A DNA stretch of 64,000 nt, from positions 46,716,859-46,780,858 of the forward strand of contig CM059575.1 in NCBI GenBank assembly GCA_030386875.1. Reading direction: 5' to 3'. Source of the DNA: Morinoia aosen. Lineage: Eukaryota > Arthropoda > Malacostraca > Amphipoda > Talitridae. Positions 21,413 through 30,957 of the stretch are shown piece by piece (position 1 is the first letter of the stretch; the number at the start of each line of letters is the position of its first letter). Position numbers and translations under genes: made by a program. Below the pieces are notes generated by a model. It did no database searches and was not told the DNA's origin. It was given only the letters and a program-made list of their open reading frames with translations.

Positions 21413-21541
21413 TTCATATGTATATACACATATGTATACATATACTTATATATACATATATATGTACATATATATACATATATGCGCAAACATATATGCA
21501 TTTATACATATTATATATATGTACATAATTACGTATATATA
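21413..21541. repeat. TA/CATA microsatellite
   Basis: Irregular ATATGTATATACACATATG repeats; the Tc1 element at 21542 inserted at a TA in its right end. The Tyr/Ile-rich frame through it is an artefact. Confidence 0.9.
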
Positions 21542-23072
21542 CAGTGAGGGAAAATAATGTAACATCGTTAATTAAATCGCAAGATTTCACATTTCAGAAC
21601 CACGTACAATTACTAAATTGGACTATGTGTAAGCAATAACATTAAAAGGTTAATACTATTTCTATAACCCAGAAGTTTTTATTAAAAAAATACAGGAACA
21701 TTTATAATAAAAACGTAAATAAAAGTTTATACCATGTTTCAAGATACAGTATACATACATCAACACTTCGTTGCATAGTCGTTTTTATTAATTATAACTT
21801 CGAAACGTTGAGAATAGTTCACGATCAGCCTTTTAAAAGTTGTGGGTGTTATCTTATTTCATTCTTCAATACAGATTTCTTTGAGTTCAGTGATATTATT
21901 GGGTACACTCTTCTGAATCACCAATGATAATTTAATTCACAAGTTTTTGATCGGATTCATGTCCTGGGAGGGACTTGGCCATTCTAAAATGTTTATCTCC
22001 ATCCACACCCATTCACTGGTTTCTTTTGCAGTATGCTGTGGATTGTTGTTTTTTAGATGGTCCATCCACGTTTCAATTTTAACAAATGAGGTGAAGGTAG
22101 GAGTTACTCATCCAATATTTCACGATATTTCCTGTCATTCTAGGTTGCCTCAATGAAGTGAAATTTACCTACCCTTATGAGCGGAAACATCCTCTCGCCA
22201 TGATTGAGCTACGTCCAAACTTAACAGTGGGTATGGTGCACTTTGGTTGATCCCGTTCGTTTTGCTGCCTCCATATATGGTTTGTGCTGTTTCTCCCAAA
22301 TAGTTCGATTTTGCTTTCATCTGACCACAGTAGAGACTTCCAAAACGCTGCTGGCTTGTTCAAATGGTCAATAGAATACTTCAGCCTGGCCTTGACGTAA
22401 CGCTTCTAGAGTGTTTGCTGGTTTCTATCCCAGATGCCTTGAGATCATCCCTCTATTCTTCACGAGTAGTTTGATGCCTCTGCACTACTGTTTGGACCAA
22501 TTTTCAAACAGTTCGGTCGTTTATCCTCTATGGACGATCAGTTTGAGGCTTGTTGGGAGCCGTATTGTGGTATTTTCTTTTACGTATTATGGTCTCAACC
22601 GAGGCTATAAGAACATACAGTTTGTATACATATCTTCCGATACCCTAAACCTGCATTATGGAGCCCCACAATACGTTCGCGAAGGTCTTGGCTGATGTCT
22701 TATTCCTACCCATGCTCACGAACTTTCAGACCGAGAGCTCCCGTACCAGTGACACGTTATTGGAGATGAATGCTGACGAATATTTGGTTACCAAATAGTA
22801 GAATGAATTAGAACATTCTGGTATAATCATAAAATAATTTTAATGTATAATGTCGAGAAAACAGCTGCCTATTGTAAACTTTTGTTCACGTGTTTAGTAC
22901 ACATGTTCCAAAATATTTTTGTTTGAAATATTTATGTGTTTTAGATATATTATTAACTGTTTTATACCATGGTTCATATAAAGTCCAATTTTTGTAATTG
23001 TACGTGGTCTAGAAATGGGGGAATCTTGGGAAGTAATCAACGTTTTGTATTATTCCCCCCCCCCCCCCACTG
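21542..23072 (-). mobile_element. Tc1-like transposon, decayed
   Basis: Ends CAGTGAGGGAAAATAATG and the complement of the right end (CAGTG followed by a G run on the minus strand) sit between TA dinucleotides at 21540 and 23073. Inner parts of the terminal repeats match well, for example ACCACGTACAATTAC near 21600 and its complement near 22998. The length of 1.53 kb is normal for Tc1. The right terminus contains a run of 15 C. Confidence 0.85.
21940..22713 (-). pseudogene. Tc1-like transposase, decayed
   Basis: Starts at MGRNKTSAK (22713), as is usual for Tc1 transposases. A readable 62-residue block at 22175-22363 holds FWKSLLWSDESKIELFG with the first catalytic Asp, then IMARGCFRS (family GGSIMVWGCF). 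Near 21945-21995 the third catalytic region reads ILEWPSPSQDMNPIKNL (family WPSQSPDLNPIENLW), with Lys in place of the catalytic Glu. The frame is broken many times, and the DNA-binding region is barely readable. Confidence 0.8.
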
Positions 23073-23289
23073 TATATAATGCATTTATGTGAAGTTAACC
23101 CTTAACAACCCGAATTTTTTACTCATATTCCCAATAACACAACCACTATTATCAGAGTGATGCTGTTGTCATGTTATCACCAATATCAAAATGGGAACGG
23201 AACTGCCGTCTGGCAGAAAATTTCAAAAATCACATTTGGGGACCAATTTGACAAGAAGTAAATCGTGTTTAGCATTTTTAGTGAGTGTG

Positions 23290-23860
23290 TCATGCATGGC
23301 ACTTTGGGCAGTTAATGGTTAAGAGTGTAAAGAACACTGGGTATATGTGTATAGTATATATATTTAAATACATATGTACGGATATGTAAATATGTATCAC
23401 ATCAGCTAATTTGTTATCAGCCCGGAGCAAGACCGATTTTTCGAAAGTCTTGGCAGCGAGTGATGACCTTTTTGGAGGTAAAGTCATCCCTGCAAAAGAG
23501 AAGAGCCTTTCAACTAGCACAGATGATGAAATCGTTGTATTGTACCGATAAATGAATTTCTTGTCAATGGGTGCCTGTTGAGGCTCTTCAAGCCTCGATC
23601 TAGATCTTTTAGACGTTCTAAAACTTGCATGTCGACTGACAATACAGATCTTGGCCTAAAAGCAATCTTACTTCCAAAACCGAAATAGTCCTCTTCTTTC
23701 ACTGCACTGCTAGAGGCATCATCGTTTACTGGAGAGTCTTAGTTGTTAATAAATCGTTGGCAGCGCGTACGAGTACCTTCTTTCACTAGCTCTTTTTACT
23801 TTTTGTGGTCAAATTCTGAATTGATTGTGACACACCTCAATTGAAAAATGTGTGGTGTAA
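23290..23860 (-). pseudogene. hAT transposase, C-terminal dimerisation region
   Basis: On the minus strand a remnant near 23690 reads VKEEDYFGFGS, followed by a spacer and then, in another frame, FIYRYNTTISSS and VERLFSFAGMTLPPKRSSLA, then KTFEKSVLLRADNKLAD. This matches the hAT C-terminal dimerisation domain (consensus PVERLFSxAGxxxxxxRxxLxxxxxExLxxL). At least two frame changes are needed to read it. The family differs from the hAT at 20.6 kb judging by the end sequences. Confidence 0.78.
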
Positions 23861-24104
23861 CGCTTGTAATTATTGCCTCATGTTCTTCTTGTTCATTTTC
23901 CAAGTTGAGAAGTTTCGAATCTTTTAAAAAGATTTCGGGGACAGCCTTGATATGGGCCACACAAAGCTTTACTCCCTTCTCAGTAAGATTTGCGCTCTAA
24001 TATAGATTTGCCAGTTTTTTTCTACAAGAAGTAGAAGTAACTTGTAAATTACAAGTGGCGACACCTGAAACGGTATCCTAAATTAAAAAATTCAGATTCA
24101 GACC

Positions 24105-24285
24105 TAATAATACTTATGCACTTAAGCACTGTACTCAAGTACTTTTATTGTACTCAAGTAGAGCACTTAAGTTCTAATTAAGGAACAAGTACCTTAGTAC
24201 TTGTAGGTATTAAGGTACTTAAGGGTTAAGTATAGAAAAGTGCTTATGTACGTACTGAAGTACATTTGTACTTATGTACTGCCCA
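24105..24285. repeat. hAT subterminal repeat field
   Basis: About ten copies of AGTACTT or AAGTACT in both orientations, plus AAGCACTT variants, within 180 bases of the hAT end at 24291. Such short subterminal motifs are the transposase binding sites in hAT elements. Confidence 0.8.
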
Positions 24286-24674
24286 GCTCTGGCAGTACTG
24301 CCTGGAGCAAATTGTGGAACATCTGCTCGTAAAAAAGCCCTTGCACCAGAGGAACTCTTCACGGAAGAGAGTAATTTTCCCCTTATATAAAAATTATGGT
24401 CAGAAAGAGAGAAAGAAAAACGCACGACCAACCGTGAACGAGTCAAGAGCAGGTGTATCTGAAGACTTCTGACGCTCTCGAAAAGGTGAAGCTTCCCATT
24501 ATTTATGCAAGATAAAATTTGCTTAATTCTCTAGAAGAGTTTTGCGCTAGTTTGAAGAACGATAGCGGGCTAAATTGCACGTGAATTTCAAAATGGGACG
24601 CTTCAGCAAGATGCTAAAATGGGACTGCTTCATCTTAACGAGAGAATAGAGGATTTTTCACTATAAAACATGTA

Positions 24675-24765
24675 TAAGCAGATATATATATATATGTATT
24701 TGTATATACATGCATATATATATTATATATATAAATATAGATCCATATGTATTATATATTTATCA
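24675..24765. repeat. TA-rich microsatellite
   Basis: Imperfect TATATATG/TATATAA repeats. Confidence 0.85.
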
Positions 24766-24837
24766 TTGCAAAAATGAAATGTTTGAAAGGCCTTTGTTGA
24801 TTAAATGTTTTTACGGAACCCCTCTGTACAGCAACTA

Positions 24838-25700
24838 TAACGATCCATTGTGAGAAAAATAATTTTCCAGTATCGTTGCGTGTGAGTCCTTGTTGTAATT
24901 CACATTTTTGGGAAATGATAATTGTATAATTTTTTTTTACAAAATAAGCTTCAAATCCGTATCATCGAAGGTTTTCTCTTTCATTTCGTCTGACGCATTT
25001 TCATAGCTGTATTAGTTGCCGAATAATAAATGTTCAAAATGTTTTTTTCCAATATGACTCTTTCCTTAAAAGAAGAACCAGAGTAAAAACGAACATTACA
25101 TTTCTTGCAAACGCTTTGGAATTAAAATTCCATCATCAGTGCTGAATCAGAAGAAAAATGAAAAAAAACTCAATAAAAAACTGTTCATATTCCCCAAAAT
25201 TTTTCGAATTTCCAAGAACCATAATTTATATTCATTCTCAATTAGAGATCACAGTGAGAATTCAAACCATTCATTCATAAATAATTTTTCAACCCTTCTC
25301 ATATTGACTCGTGAACCTAACCTCAACAAAGACATTAGTGCCATAAGGTTATGAATTGCCCCCACCTACTGATATAATCCTGTGTGTGTATGTATGCATA
25401 GTGTGTGTTCGCTGGTGTATCTGGATTAGCGTGTACGTGTATGCTTGTGTGAATAAGGAGTATGCCATTGTTTGTGAATGAATGAATATAAATCAGGGTT
25501 CTTGGACATTCAGAGAATTTTGTGGAATATGTTGTGTATGATGTTTTTATTGAGATTTAAAAAAATAATTTTTCTCCTGCTTCAGCACCGATGATGGAAT
25601 TTTAATTCCGAAACGTTTGAAATAAATTTTATGTTCGTTTTACTCTGATTCTTCTTTTTATTCTATGTTCAAAATGGTGAAGTGTCTTTTACGCCACTTT
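24838..25700 (-). mobile_element. Mariner-like element end, split by a foldback insertion
   Basis: Plus-strand 24838-25041 matches the complement of 43531-43800, the 5' end of another mariner-like element here: shared phrases are AACGATCCATTGTGAGA, TTTTTGGGA, GGTTTTCTCTTTCATTTC and CATAGCTGTATTAGTTG. The match stops at ATGTTCAAAATG and resumes at 25665 with the same 12 bases and then GGTGAAGTGTC, CGCCACTTTT to about 25700. The 623 bases between are a separate insertion. The other end of this mariner-like copy is missing. Confidence 0.85.
25042..25664. mobile_element. Foldback element with Penelope-like ends
   Basis: Flanked by a perfect 12-bp duplication ATGTTCAAAATG (25030-25041, 25665-25676). 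Two arms of about 185-200 bp are inverted copies: outer AAGAAGAACCAGAGTAAAA and its mate, a core around CACTGATGATGGAATTTTAA and its mate, and the innermost TTCCAAGAACC/GGTTCTTGG pair. The central 240 bp is unrelated and contains a TG-rich patch. No coding sequence. The core (CTGATGA, then a GGAATT/AATTCC stem, then GAAACGTT) has the layout of the hammerhead-type motifs of Penelope-like elements, so the arms are probably two inverted PLE terminal repeats. Confidence 0.8.
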
Positions 25701-25717
25701 TTATGTATGCCTATTTA

Positions 25718-25724
<7 letters not shown>

Positions 25725-25766
<42 letters not shown>
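25725..25766. repeat. (TA)n microsatellite
   Basis: A nearly pure TA run of about 40 bases. Confidence 0.95.
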
Positions 25767-25769
<3 letters not shown>

Positions 25770-25815
25770 CTCTTATTTATACTGTTGTCGCTGTATATAT
25801 GCAGTGGGGCTGACA

Positions 25816-25903
25816 GGGCTGAAGCAGAGATCCGGCCCGGTTGTAAGGGGAAGTTACGTGAAGCAGAACGACACATTTGAAGATATACAATGCGTTACAA
25901 ATG
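25816..25903 (+). repeat. Dispersed 88-bp repeat, copy 1
   Basis: Closely matches 27943-28033, with shared GAGATCCGGCCCGGTTGT, GTGAAGCAGAACGACA and ATGCGTTACAAAT. The right edge ATGCGTTACA has the look of the end of a retroelement terminal repeat, but no partner or coding part is visible. Class unknown. Confidence 0.75.
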
Positions 25904-25969
25904 CCAAATACACAAATGTCGCTCTTTCTATTTATATATATACAATTTTATACATACACACACACGGGT

Positions 25970-26540
25970 TGGACAAAATAATGGAAAACTTGACATTTTG
26001 GCGCCATAAGCTTTAAACATGTTTTGAACAATCAAAAAGTGAAATATTTAAATGTTTTGTGTAATAATTTTGGTATTTGATATGGTTATTTAAAATTACT
26101 GTCTTTAACAGATGTTTAAAAAAACGTTGGTTACAAGACATATAAATGGCAGACCTCTCTGACTGTAAAAGAGGCTAAATTGTTAGTGCTCGTATGGCAG
26201 GTGCAAGTGTAACAGAAACTGCTCAAATGCTTGGTGTTTCAAAAGGTACTGTCTCAAAAGTAAAGACTGCCTCTAAAAGAGAAGTAAAAACGTCCTCAGC
26301 AAAACACAGGTCCGCCGAAAGGGAAAGTTGTCTGAGAGAGACCGTCGGACTCGAAATCAAATTGTTAGAGAGGACCGCAAGACCACGGCTTCTAAAATAA
26401 CTGCAGAGCTCAATGAATAACTACAGAGCCCAGTATCCACGAAAACTGTTCGTTGGGAGCCGCAAAAGTGGATCCATACCATATTAAAATAGATTTTATT
26501 GACTTGTCAAGGTTTTTCCATTATTTTGTTCAATCCATGT
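25970..26540 (+). mobile_element. Tc1-like mini-element
   Basis: Terminal repeats start CACGGGTTGGACAAAATAAT on the left and, on the minus strand, ACATGGATTGAACAAAATAA on the right (26540). The left edge merges with a (TACA)n patch, so its TA duplication is masked; TA follows on the right. At 570 bp it is one third of full length. It keeps the 5' part and the 3' end and has lost the catalytic core. Confidence 0.82.
26146..26400 (+). pseudogene. Tc1-like transposase, N-terminal DNA-binding part
   Basis: The frame starts MADLSDCKRG, has a stop at 26176-26178, then continues with IVSARMAGASVTETAQMLGV and SKGTVSKVKTAS, a clear helix-turn-helix of the Tc1 paired-like DNA-binding domain. After SSAKHRSAERESCL the frame drifts, but the next bases still recall the RKDRKTTASKITAELN region of the second helix-turn-helix. 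The DDE catalytic domain is absent because of an internal deletion, so the gene is non-functional. Confidence 0.8.
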
Positions 26541-26596
26541 AAATATATGTATACACATATATATTTATTTATACTTACATCCATATATATATGTGC

Positions 26597-27650
26597 GTTA
26601 CTTGGTGAAAAAAGGAAGGTAAGTGTGACTGTTGAACTTGACTAAATATGAGGCATTAGCTTTCCTAAGAGTAACTGTGCAATAATAATTGTTCGAGGTA
26701 GTGTAAATTCTAAAAACAGAAAATTATGTCAAAGGCTCAACTTTCAGGTCGATTCATGAATAATTTCTGATGTTTTTGTTAATTAGAAATGCTTTTTGTC
26801 TATTTTGAAGCGCTCATATGTTGATTTACTCGTCTAAAGGTAAGTAAAAATTTTTCTTCCGTTTTTAGACCATTTTCGCCCTTACGTTGTATTAAAATTA
26901 GAAGAAATAACTCTTGAAATGGATGACCTAGAGTTACATATTCGGTATGTGATGTGGGAGTCTAATCAGGAAAATGATGCAGCAGAGACAACGAAGAAAA
27001 TGCGTACCATTCGTGGCCAAGGTGAACTAACAGATCAACAAATAAGAAATTGGTTTGCAAAGAAATTGCTGATTTGAACTGGAAAGGAACGCCTAGACCT
27101 GGGCACTCATCGGACTTAGAAGAAGATTTTGTAAGAACGTTACTGGAGAATGATCCTCGTCTAAGCACTCGTGAATTAGCGAAGAAGTCAATATCAATTA
27201 CAGCGTGTGGATGAAAATCTGAGAAAAAGTTGTCTATCACTTGTACACAGAGAAATTGTCATCCACCTCCATGACAACGCATGCCGCACGCTGCAAAAGT
27301 GACGCAAGAAAAAATTTTGCAGCTCAGCTGGTCTGCACTATCCCATCTCCCTGACCTCGCCCCGACTAATTTTCATCTTTTTAGGCGGTTACCGCATACT
27401 CTTCAAAGCAGAAAATTTTCTGAAGACAACAAAGTGAAAAAGAACATCCAAAGCTTTTTTGAATCGAAACGGTCTTCATTTTATTCGGATAGCATTAAAA
27501 ACTTAATAGGCAAATGGGAAAAAGTCATTGAAAATAATAATGCATATACGATTGATTAAAACGAGTTAACTTGGTTTTAATACACGCTGAATTAAACAAA
27601 ATAAAAAGGAAATGATTTATAAATCAATCTTATAGAAACAAAAATGTACC
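26597..27650 (+). mobile_element. mariner element with internal deletion
   Basis: The coding remnants are from a mariner transposase of the SETMAR-like type. The exact ends are uncertain: ACTTGGTGAAAAAAGG at 26599 and, on the minus strand, CCTTGGTACATTTTTG at about 27655 may be the terminal repeats, but they match only over the first bases. Confidence 0.7.
26919..27559 (+). pseudogene. mariner transposase, deleted and frameshifted
   Basis: From the Met at 26919: MDDLELHIRYVMW, then QGELTDQQIRNWFAKK, the first helix-turn-helix with the WFxKF box, to a stop at 27075. In another frame GTPRPGHSSDLEED and ENDPRLSTRELAKK (second helix-turn-helix) follow. Sequence then jumps to VHREIVIHLHDNA, the second catalytic Asp (HDNA), so the first catalytic block is deleted. 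The last frame (27281-27559) reads LPDLAPTNFHLFRRL, where mariner has SPDLAPSDYHLF, and runs to the natural C-terminus GKWEKVIENN. The third catalytic Asp position is Asn. Confidence 0.88.
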
Positions 27651-27942
27651 AAGGACAATGTACACCAAGAGGTTTCTATATACCCGAGAACTCGTTCAGA
27701 ACACAATATTAAATCCATACCTAAGAACGAAATTACACAGCACAACTAACATAAAACTCTGGAGCACAGTGCGGCTAAAGTTACACTCGCCTCACCTTTC
27801 CAAGACAGACAGGATGTTTTCTGCTGTCGTCCCATTCGGAAGCGTAACATCCAGTGCTCTCGTTACTCCTCCTTCAGTGTCGGTCTGCCCTCGTTCCAGT
27901 CCTCCTGTACCGCAGCGATGTACTCTCGGCCCTCCTGCTACG

Positions 27943-28033
27943 GGGCTGGGACGGAGATCCGGCCCGGTTGTGATGGGAAGATATGTGAAGCAGAACGACA
28001 TGCTTGAAGAAATAAAATGCGTTACAAATATCT
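27943..28033 (+). repeat. Dispersed 88-bp repeat, copy 2
   Basis: Second copy of the repeat at 25816-25903, same orientation. A GC-rich unassigned segment (27780-27940) precedes this copy only. Confidence 0.75.
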
Positions 28034-28520
28034 AATTTCAAGTCTAAATACATAGAACCTATGAGAATTTTGTTTTCAGCGTCTTGTATCATGGTAACAG
28101 GTGATTTTTTTAAATGGGAAAGCAAATGAGAGGATAGTTGAACATTTCATTAATGAATAATCAAAACCATTTCCGAATAGCTTGCCGCAGCCTATCCTGT
28201 AGTTCTCATCTAAAGTCTTTAACTCACATGTGTCGTAGTAAAAGAGCGCCATCCCCGAGGCTTATGATTTCTTTTCGAGAGTTGCTGCGTGTTTTCCCTA
28301 GGAAATCAGAGCTGCTAAAACGTGTTCTTGGTGCTTCCGGAGTGCAGTTGTTCAAAATATCGATATGATGGAAGAACAAAGGCATCGTACATTTTGCTCC
28401 ATTATTTCTTAGTGGAACTACGGGAGACTTTAAGACCCCTAAAAACAAACATTTCGAGCAAGTGTTCTTCTTGATTAAAAATATTTTTTGCCTAGCATGC
28501 AAATGAAGAGCAGTCAGTTA

Positions 28521-28598
28521 CTATCAGTTTGTTCTTACAATCAGGTGCATTCGTGTGTACAAACGACACCCTGCCTATGTGAATGTGTTCAAAGTTTA
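28521..28598 (+). repeat. 78-bp direct repeat, copy 1
   Basis: Shares AGTTTGTTCT, GATCAGATGCAT-like and the identical block CCTATGTGAATGTGTTCAAA with 30016-30093, 1.5 kb away. Confidence 0.8.
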
Positions 28599-30015
28599 AT
28601 CAAATTTATTGAAAATGCTGTCACTGGCTGGCATCCGTACAAAAAATTTAGGACCTTGTGAGACAGAGTAAGTAATTAAAAAAAAGACTTAATCCTACGA
28701 ATAGAGTCAGCCATTGTGTGTACTTTCGAGTTCCGAATGCTAGCTCTTACTGTCAATGTGTGTGTGCGTGTATACTCGTATATGTGAGAACTAAGCATGA
28801 TTCATGCCCGATCAAATGTATGCTATTTTTTCCTTCAACATCTTAAATAGACTTTCCAGAGAATATGATGAAAGCTACCTACATGAGGAAATTTTTCAAC
28901 TGTGCGCTCCCTATAGTGTTATAACGGCTTTTTATGAAAAAAAAGGATGAGAACCCCTAGAAATCGTAGTAGAGGCGTACGAAACACCGGTGTATTAACA
29001 TAGAATACAAGTTGCCCATGCTTTAAAATTAGAATCATTCAAGTTTTCAATTAAAAAAATATACCTTCATCTGCTCATTAGGCCTTCCAGCTTGGCCCCA
29101 TTCAGTTCATGAGAGTGTATTAATTATTTCTGAAAAATTATATTATTCAGGAGTTTGATGTTATTGGGAAAATGCACGTAAACAATTTCGATGTCTTTTC
29201 ATGGAAACACATTCAAGTGTTTAAAGCACTTTTCTCTTCCAGACCAGATGTCTTCCGTTGATAGGGATTCTTTAAATTTTTTCGGATGTTTGGAAACACT
29301 GCCGTTAGAAATGGTATTCTCTTCTTAAGCGAGAGGAGGAATTGAAGCAACAGGTTTCATTATGATATTTCCCACTGGAGAAGAGAACCACTGCGAGAGG
29401 GCAAATGCTAAAGCAATGCTAAATTTCCATTAATCATGACTTTTGACGAGGCAGTCGGTGATATGACAAGGGGTTGGAAAATTTTAGACAGTGATCGAAC
29501 GATTCAAGCTCTTTTATTTCAAAAATGAAGTAAAACTTAATACATAATTGCGGCATTGGCGGCATAATGGACGTTAGCTTTCAGCTAGCATGTTCAGTAC
29601 GTATACATAGTGATGCTAACATTTGCAATGAAATTCTAAGTCAGAAGATGTAAAGCTGGCTATTGTAGTTGTGCTTTATTGTTGTGTTTATCGCATCTAT
29701 ATTCAAAATGCTGGTATGCTGTGCGAATTTGTTTCTCATGATATCAATCGTAAATCCTGATGAAGGTGTATCACCGATGAAAAGATTGGTGTTGAATAGA
29801 CGATCATTTCCATTCTGGGTAAGAAATCGTTGCTCGCATTTTTACTTCTGTGGGTGTAATTTTTACCAGATTATTACGTAATTGCCAGAGCCCAACAATG
29901 GTAAAATGTAAATCTCTGTAATAAAAATTGTCTTTGTCGTCGTCGTTTCCCTCATTACCATGAGTGAGTTCTTCCAGTATCCGACGAAATTTTGCCTGAC
30001 CAACGTACAAATGTA

Positions 30016-30093
30016 CTGTTAGTTTGTTCTCACGATCAGATGCATGTGTGTCTACTAGCGACAGCATGCCTATGTGAATGTGTTCAAAGTTTA
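30016..30093 (+). repeat. 78-bp direct repeat, copy 2
   Basis: Second copy of the repeat at 28521-28598, same orientation, about 80 percent alike by eye. Confidence 0.8.
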
Positions 30094-30910
30094 AAGCTAT
30101 TTTAACGATGTCTATTCCAATGAAATGGTGATTTCAAAATAATAACTACGACGTGCGTCATCAACTGTTGATGATTGGGATAACACAAGCCGTTGCTACG
30201 GTGTTCCGGATCATCTTCTGGAGCCATTAGCCGCTGCAAAAAAGCGCTGATGAAGAAATTGAAATTTTCCTACGAGCTCGGAAAGTGCACAAAAAATAAT
30301 AAGTTTTTTATTGCTGGCGTCAAGGGGAGAAAATGATAACCGCATTTTGTTTTACAGCATCAGTGAAGTAAATGGACTTGTCAATCAGAGGTTTTCCAAA
30401 TAGGGTTCAAAGTATGGTTGACGCAATTTAGTCTTAAATTCGTCATAAAGATTTCAAAATTTAAAAAGGAATAATGCGCAGAATAGCATTGGTGTATACC
30501 AATGATTTTGTGGGAGCAATATTTGCGCATTGAATAATGAGTAGCGTGCTAAATAAAATTTAAGTCCGATTTAGATACGTCACAGAACAAAGAGCGCTTA
30601 TTTTCGAGCTTGAACTAATGAAAATGAGAGGTGTCATTTTTCTATTTGGTCATTTACGTAAGCGAATGATGAGGAAATTTTGCCGTAGAAGTAGAAACGG
30701 TTATAGAGCAATGTCATTCCTCAGCCTCACTCTCCCCGTTCTACTCTCCCTCGAAAAATGAGCTGGAAGCTGTTTTTCAGTTTCGGAATCAACATCACTT
30801 CGCTGCGGTTAACTGCAGTGGGAGAAAATGCGCTCAGGTTTTCTAGCACCTACTATATTATGTATTTGATGTGTGCAAACTATAAAGAAGCACCTTTCAA
30901 TTATTATGTC

Positions 30911-30957
30911 GGGGGTGGGGGTGGTCGGGGGTGGGGGTTTGGTCTTTGGGGGGGGGG
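30911..30957 (+). repeat. G-run cluster, G-quadruplex-capable
   Basis: At least five runs of four or more G separated by one to nine bases, including GGGGGTGGGGGTGG, within 47 bases. It meets the usual sequence rule for a G-quadruplex on the plus strand. Confidence 0.85.

Larger units (their letters stand above)
23290..24291 (-). mobile_element. hAT element, opposite orientation, internally deleted
   Basis: The terminal sequence on the minus strand is CAGAGCTGGGCAGTACATAA, a classical hAT end, at 24291. Between it and the coding remnant is a dense field of AGTACTT subterminal repeats. The coding remnant is from the C-terminal half of the transposase, so the N-terminal half has been deleted. 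The other end of the element was not found on the left. Confidence 0.75.
28034..30910. other. Unassigned stretch without recognisable genes
   Basis: AT-rich, unique-looking. The only structure seen is the 78-bp direct repeat at 28521 and 30016. Overlapping frames of 60-92 residues (28138-28502, 29804-30067) show no domain. Confidence 0.35.

Noticed and set aside
25665-26016. Frames across the (TA)n tract and the 88-bp repeat
   Set aside because: Low-complexity translation plus a dispersed repeat; no domain.
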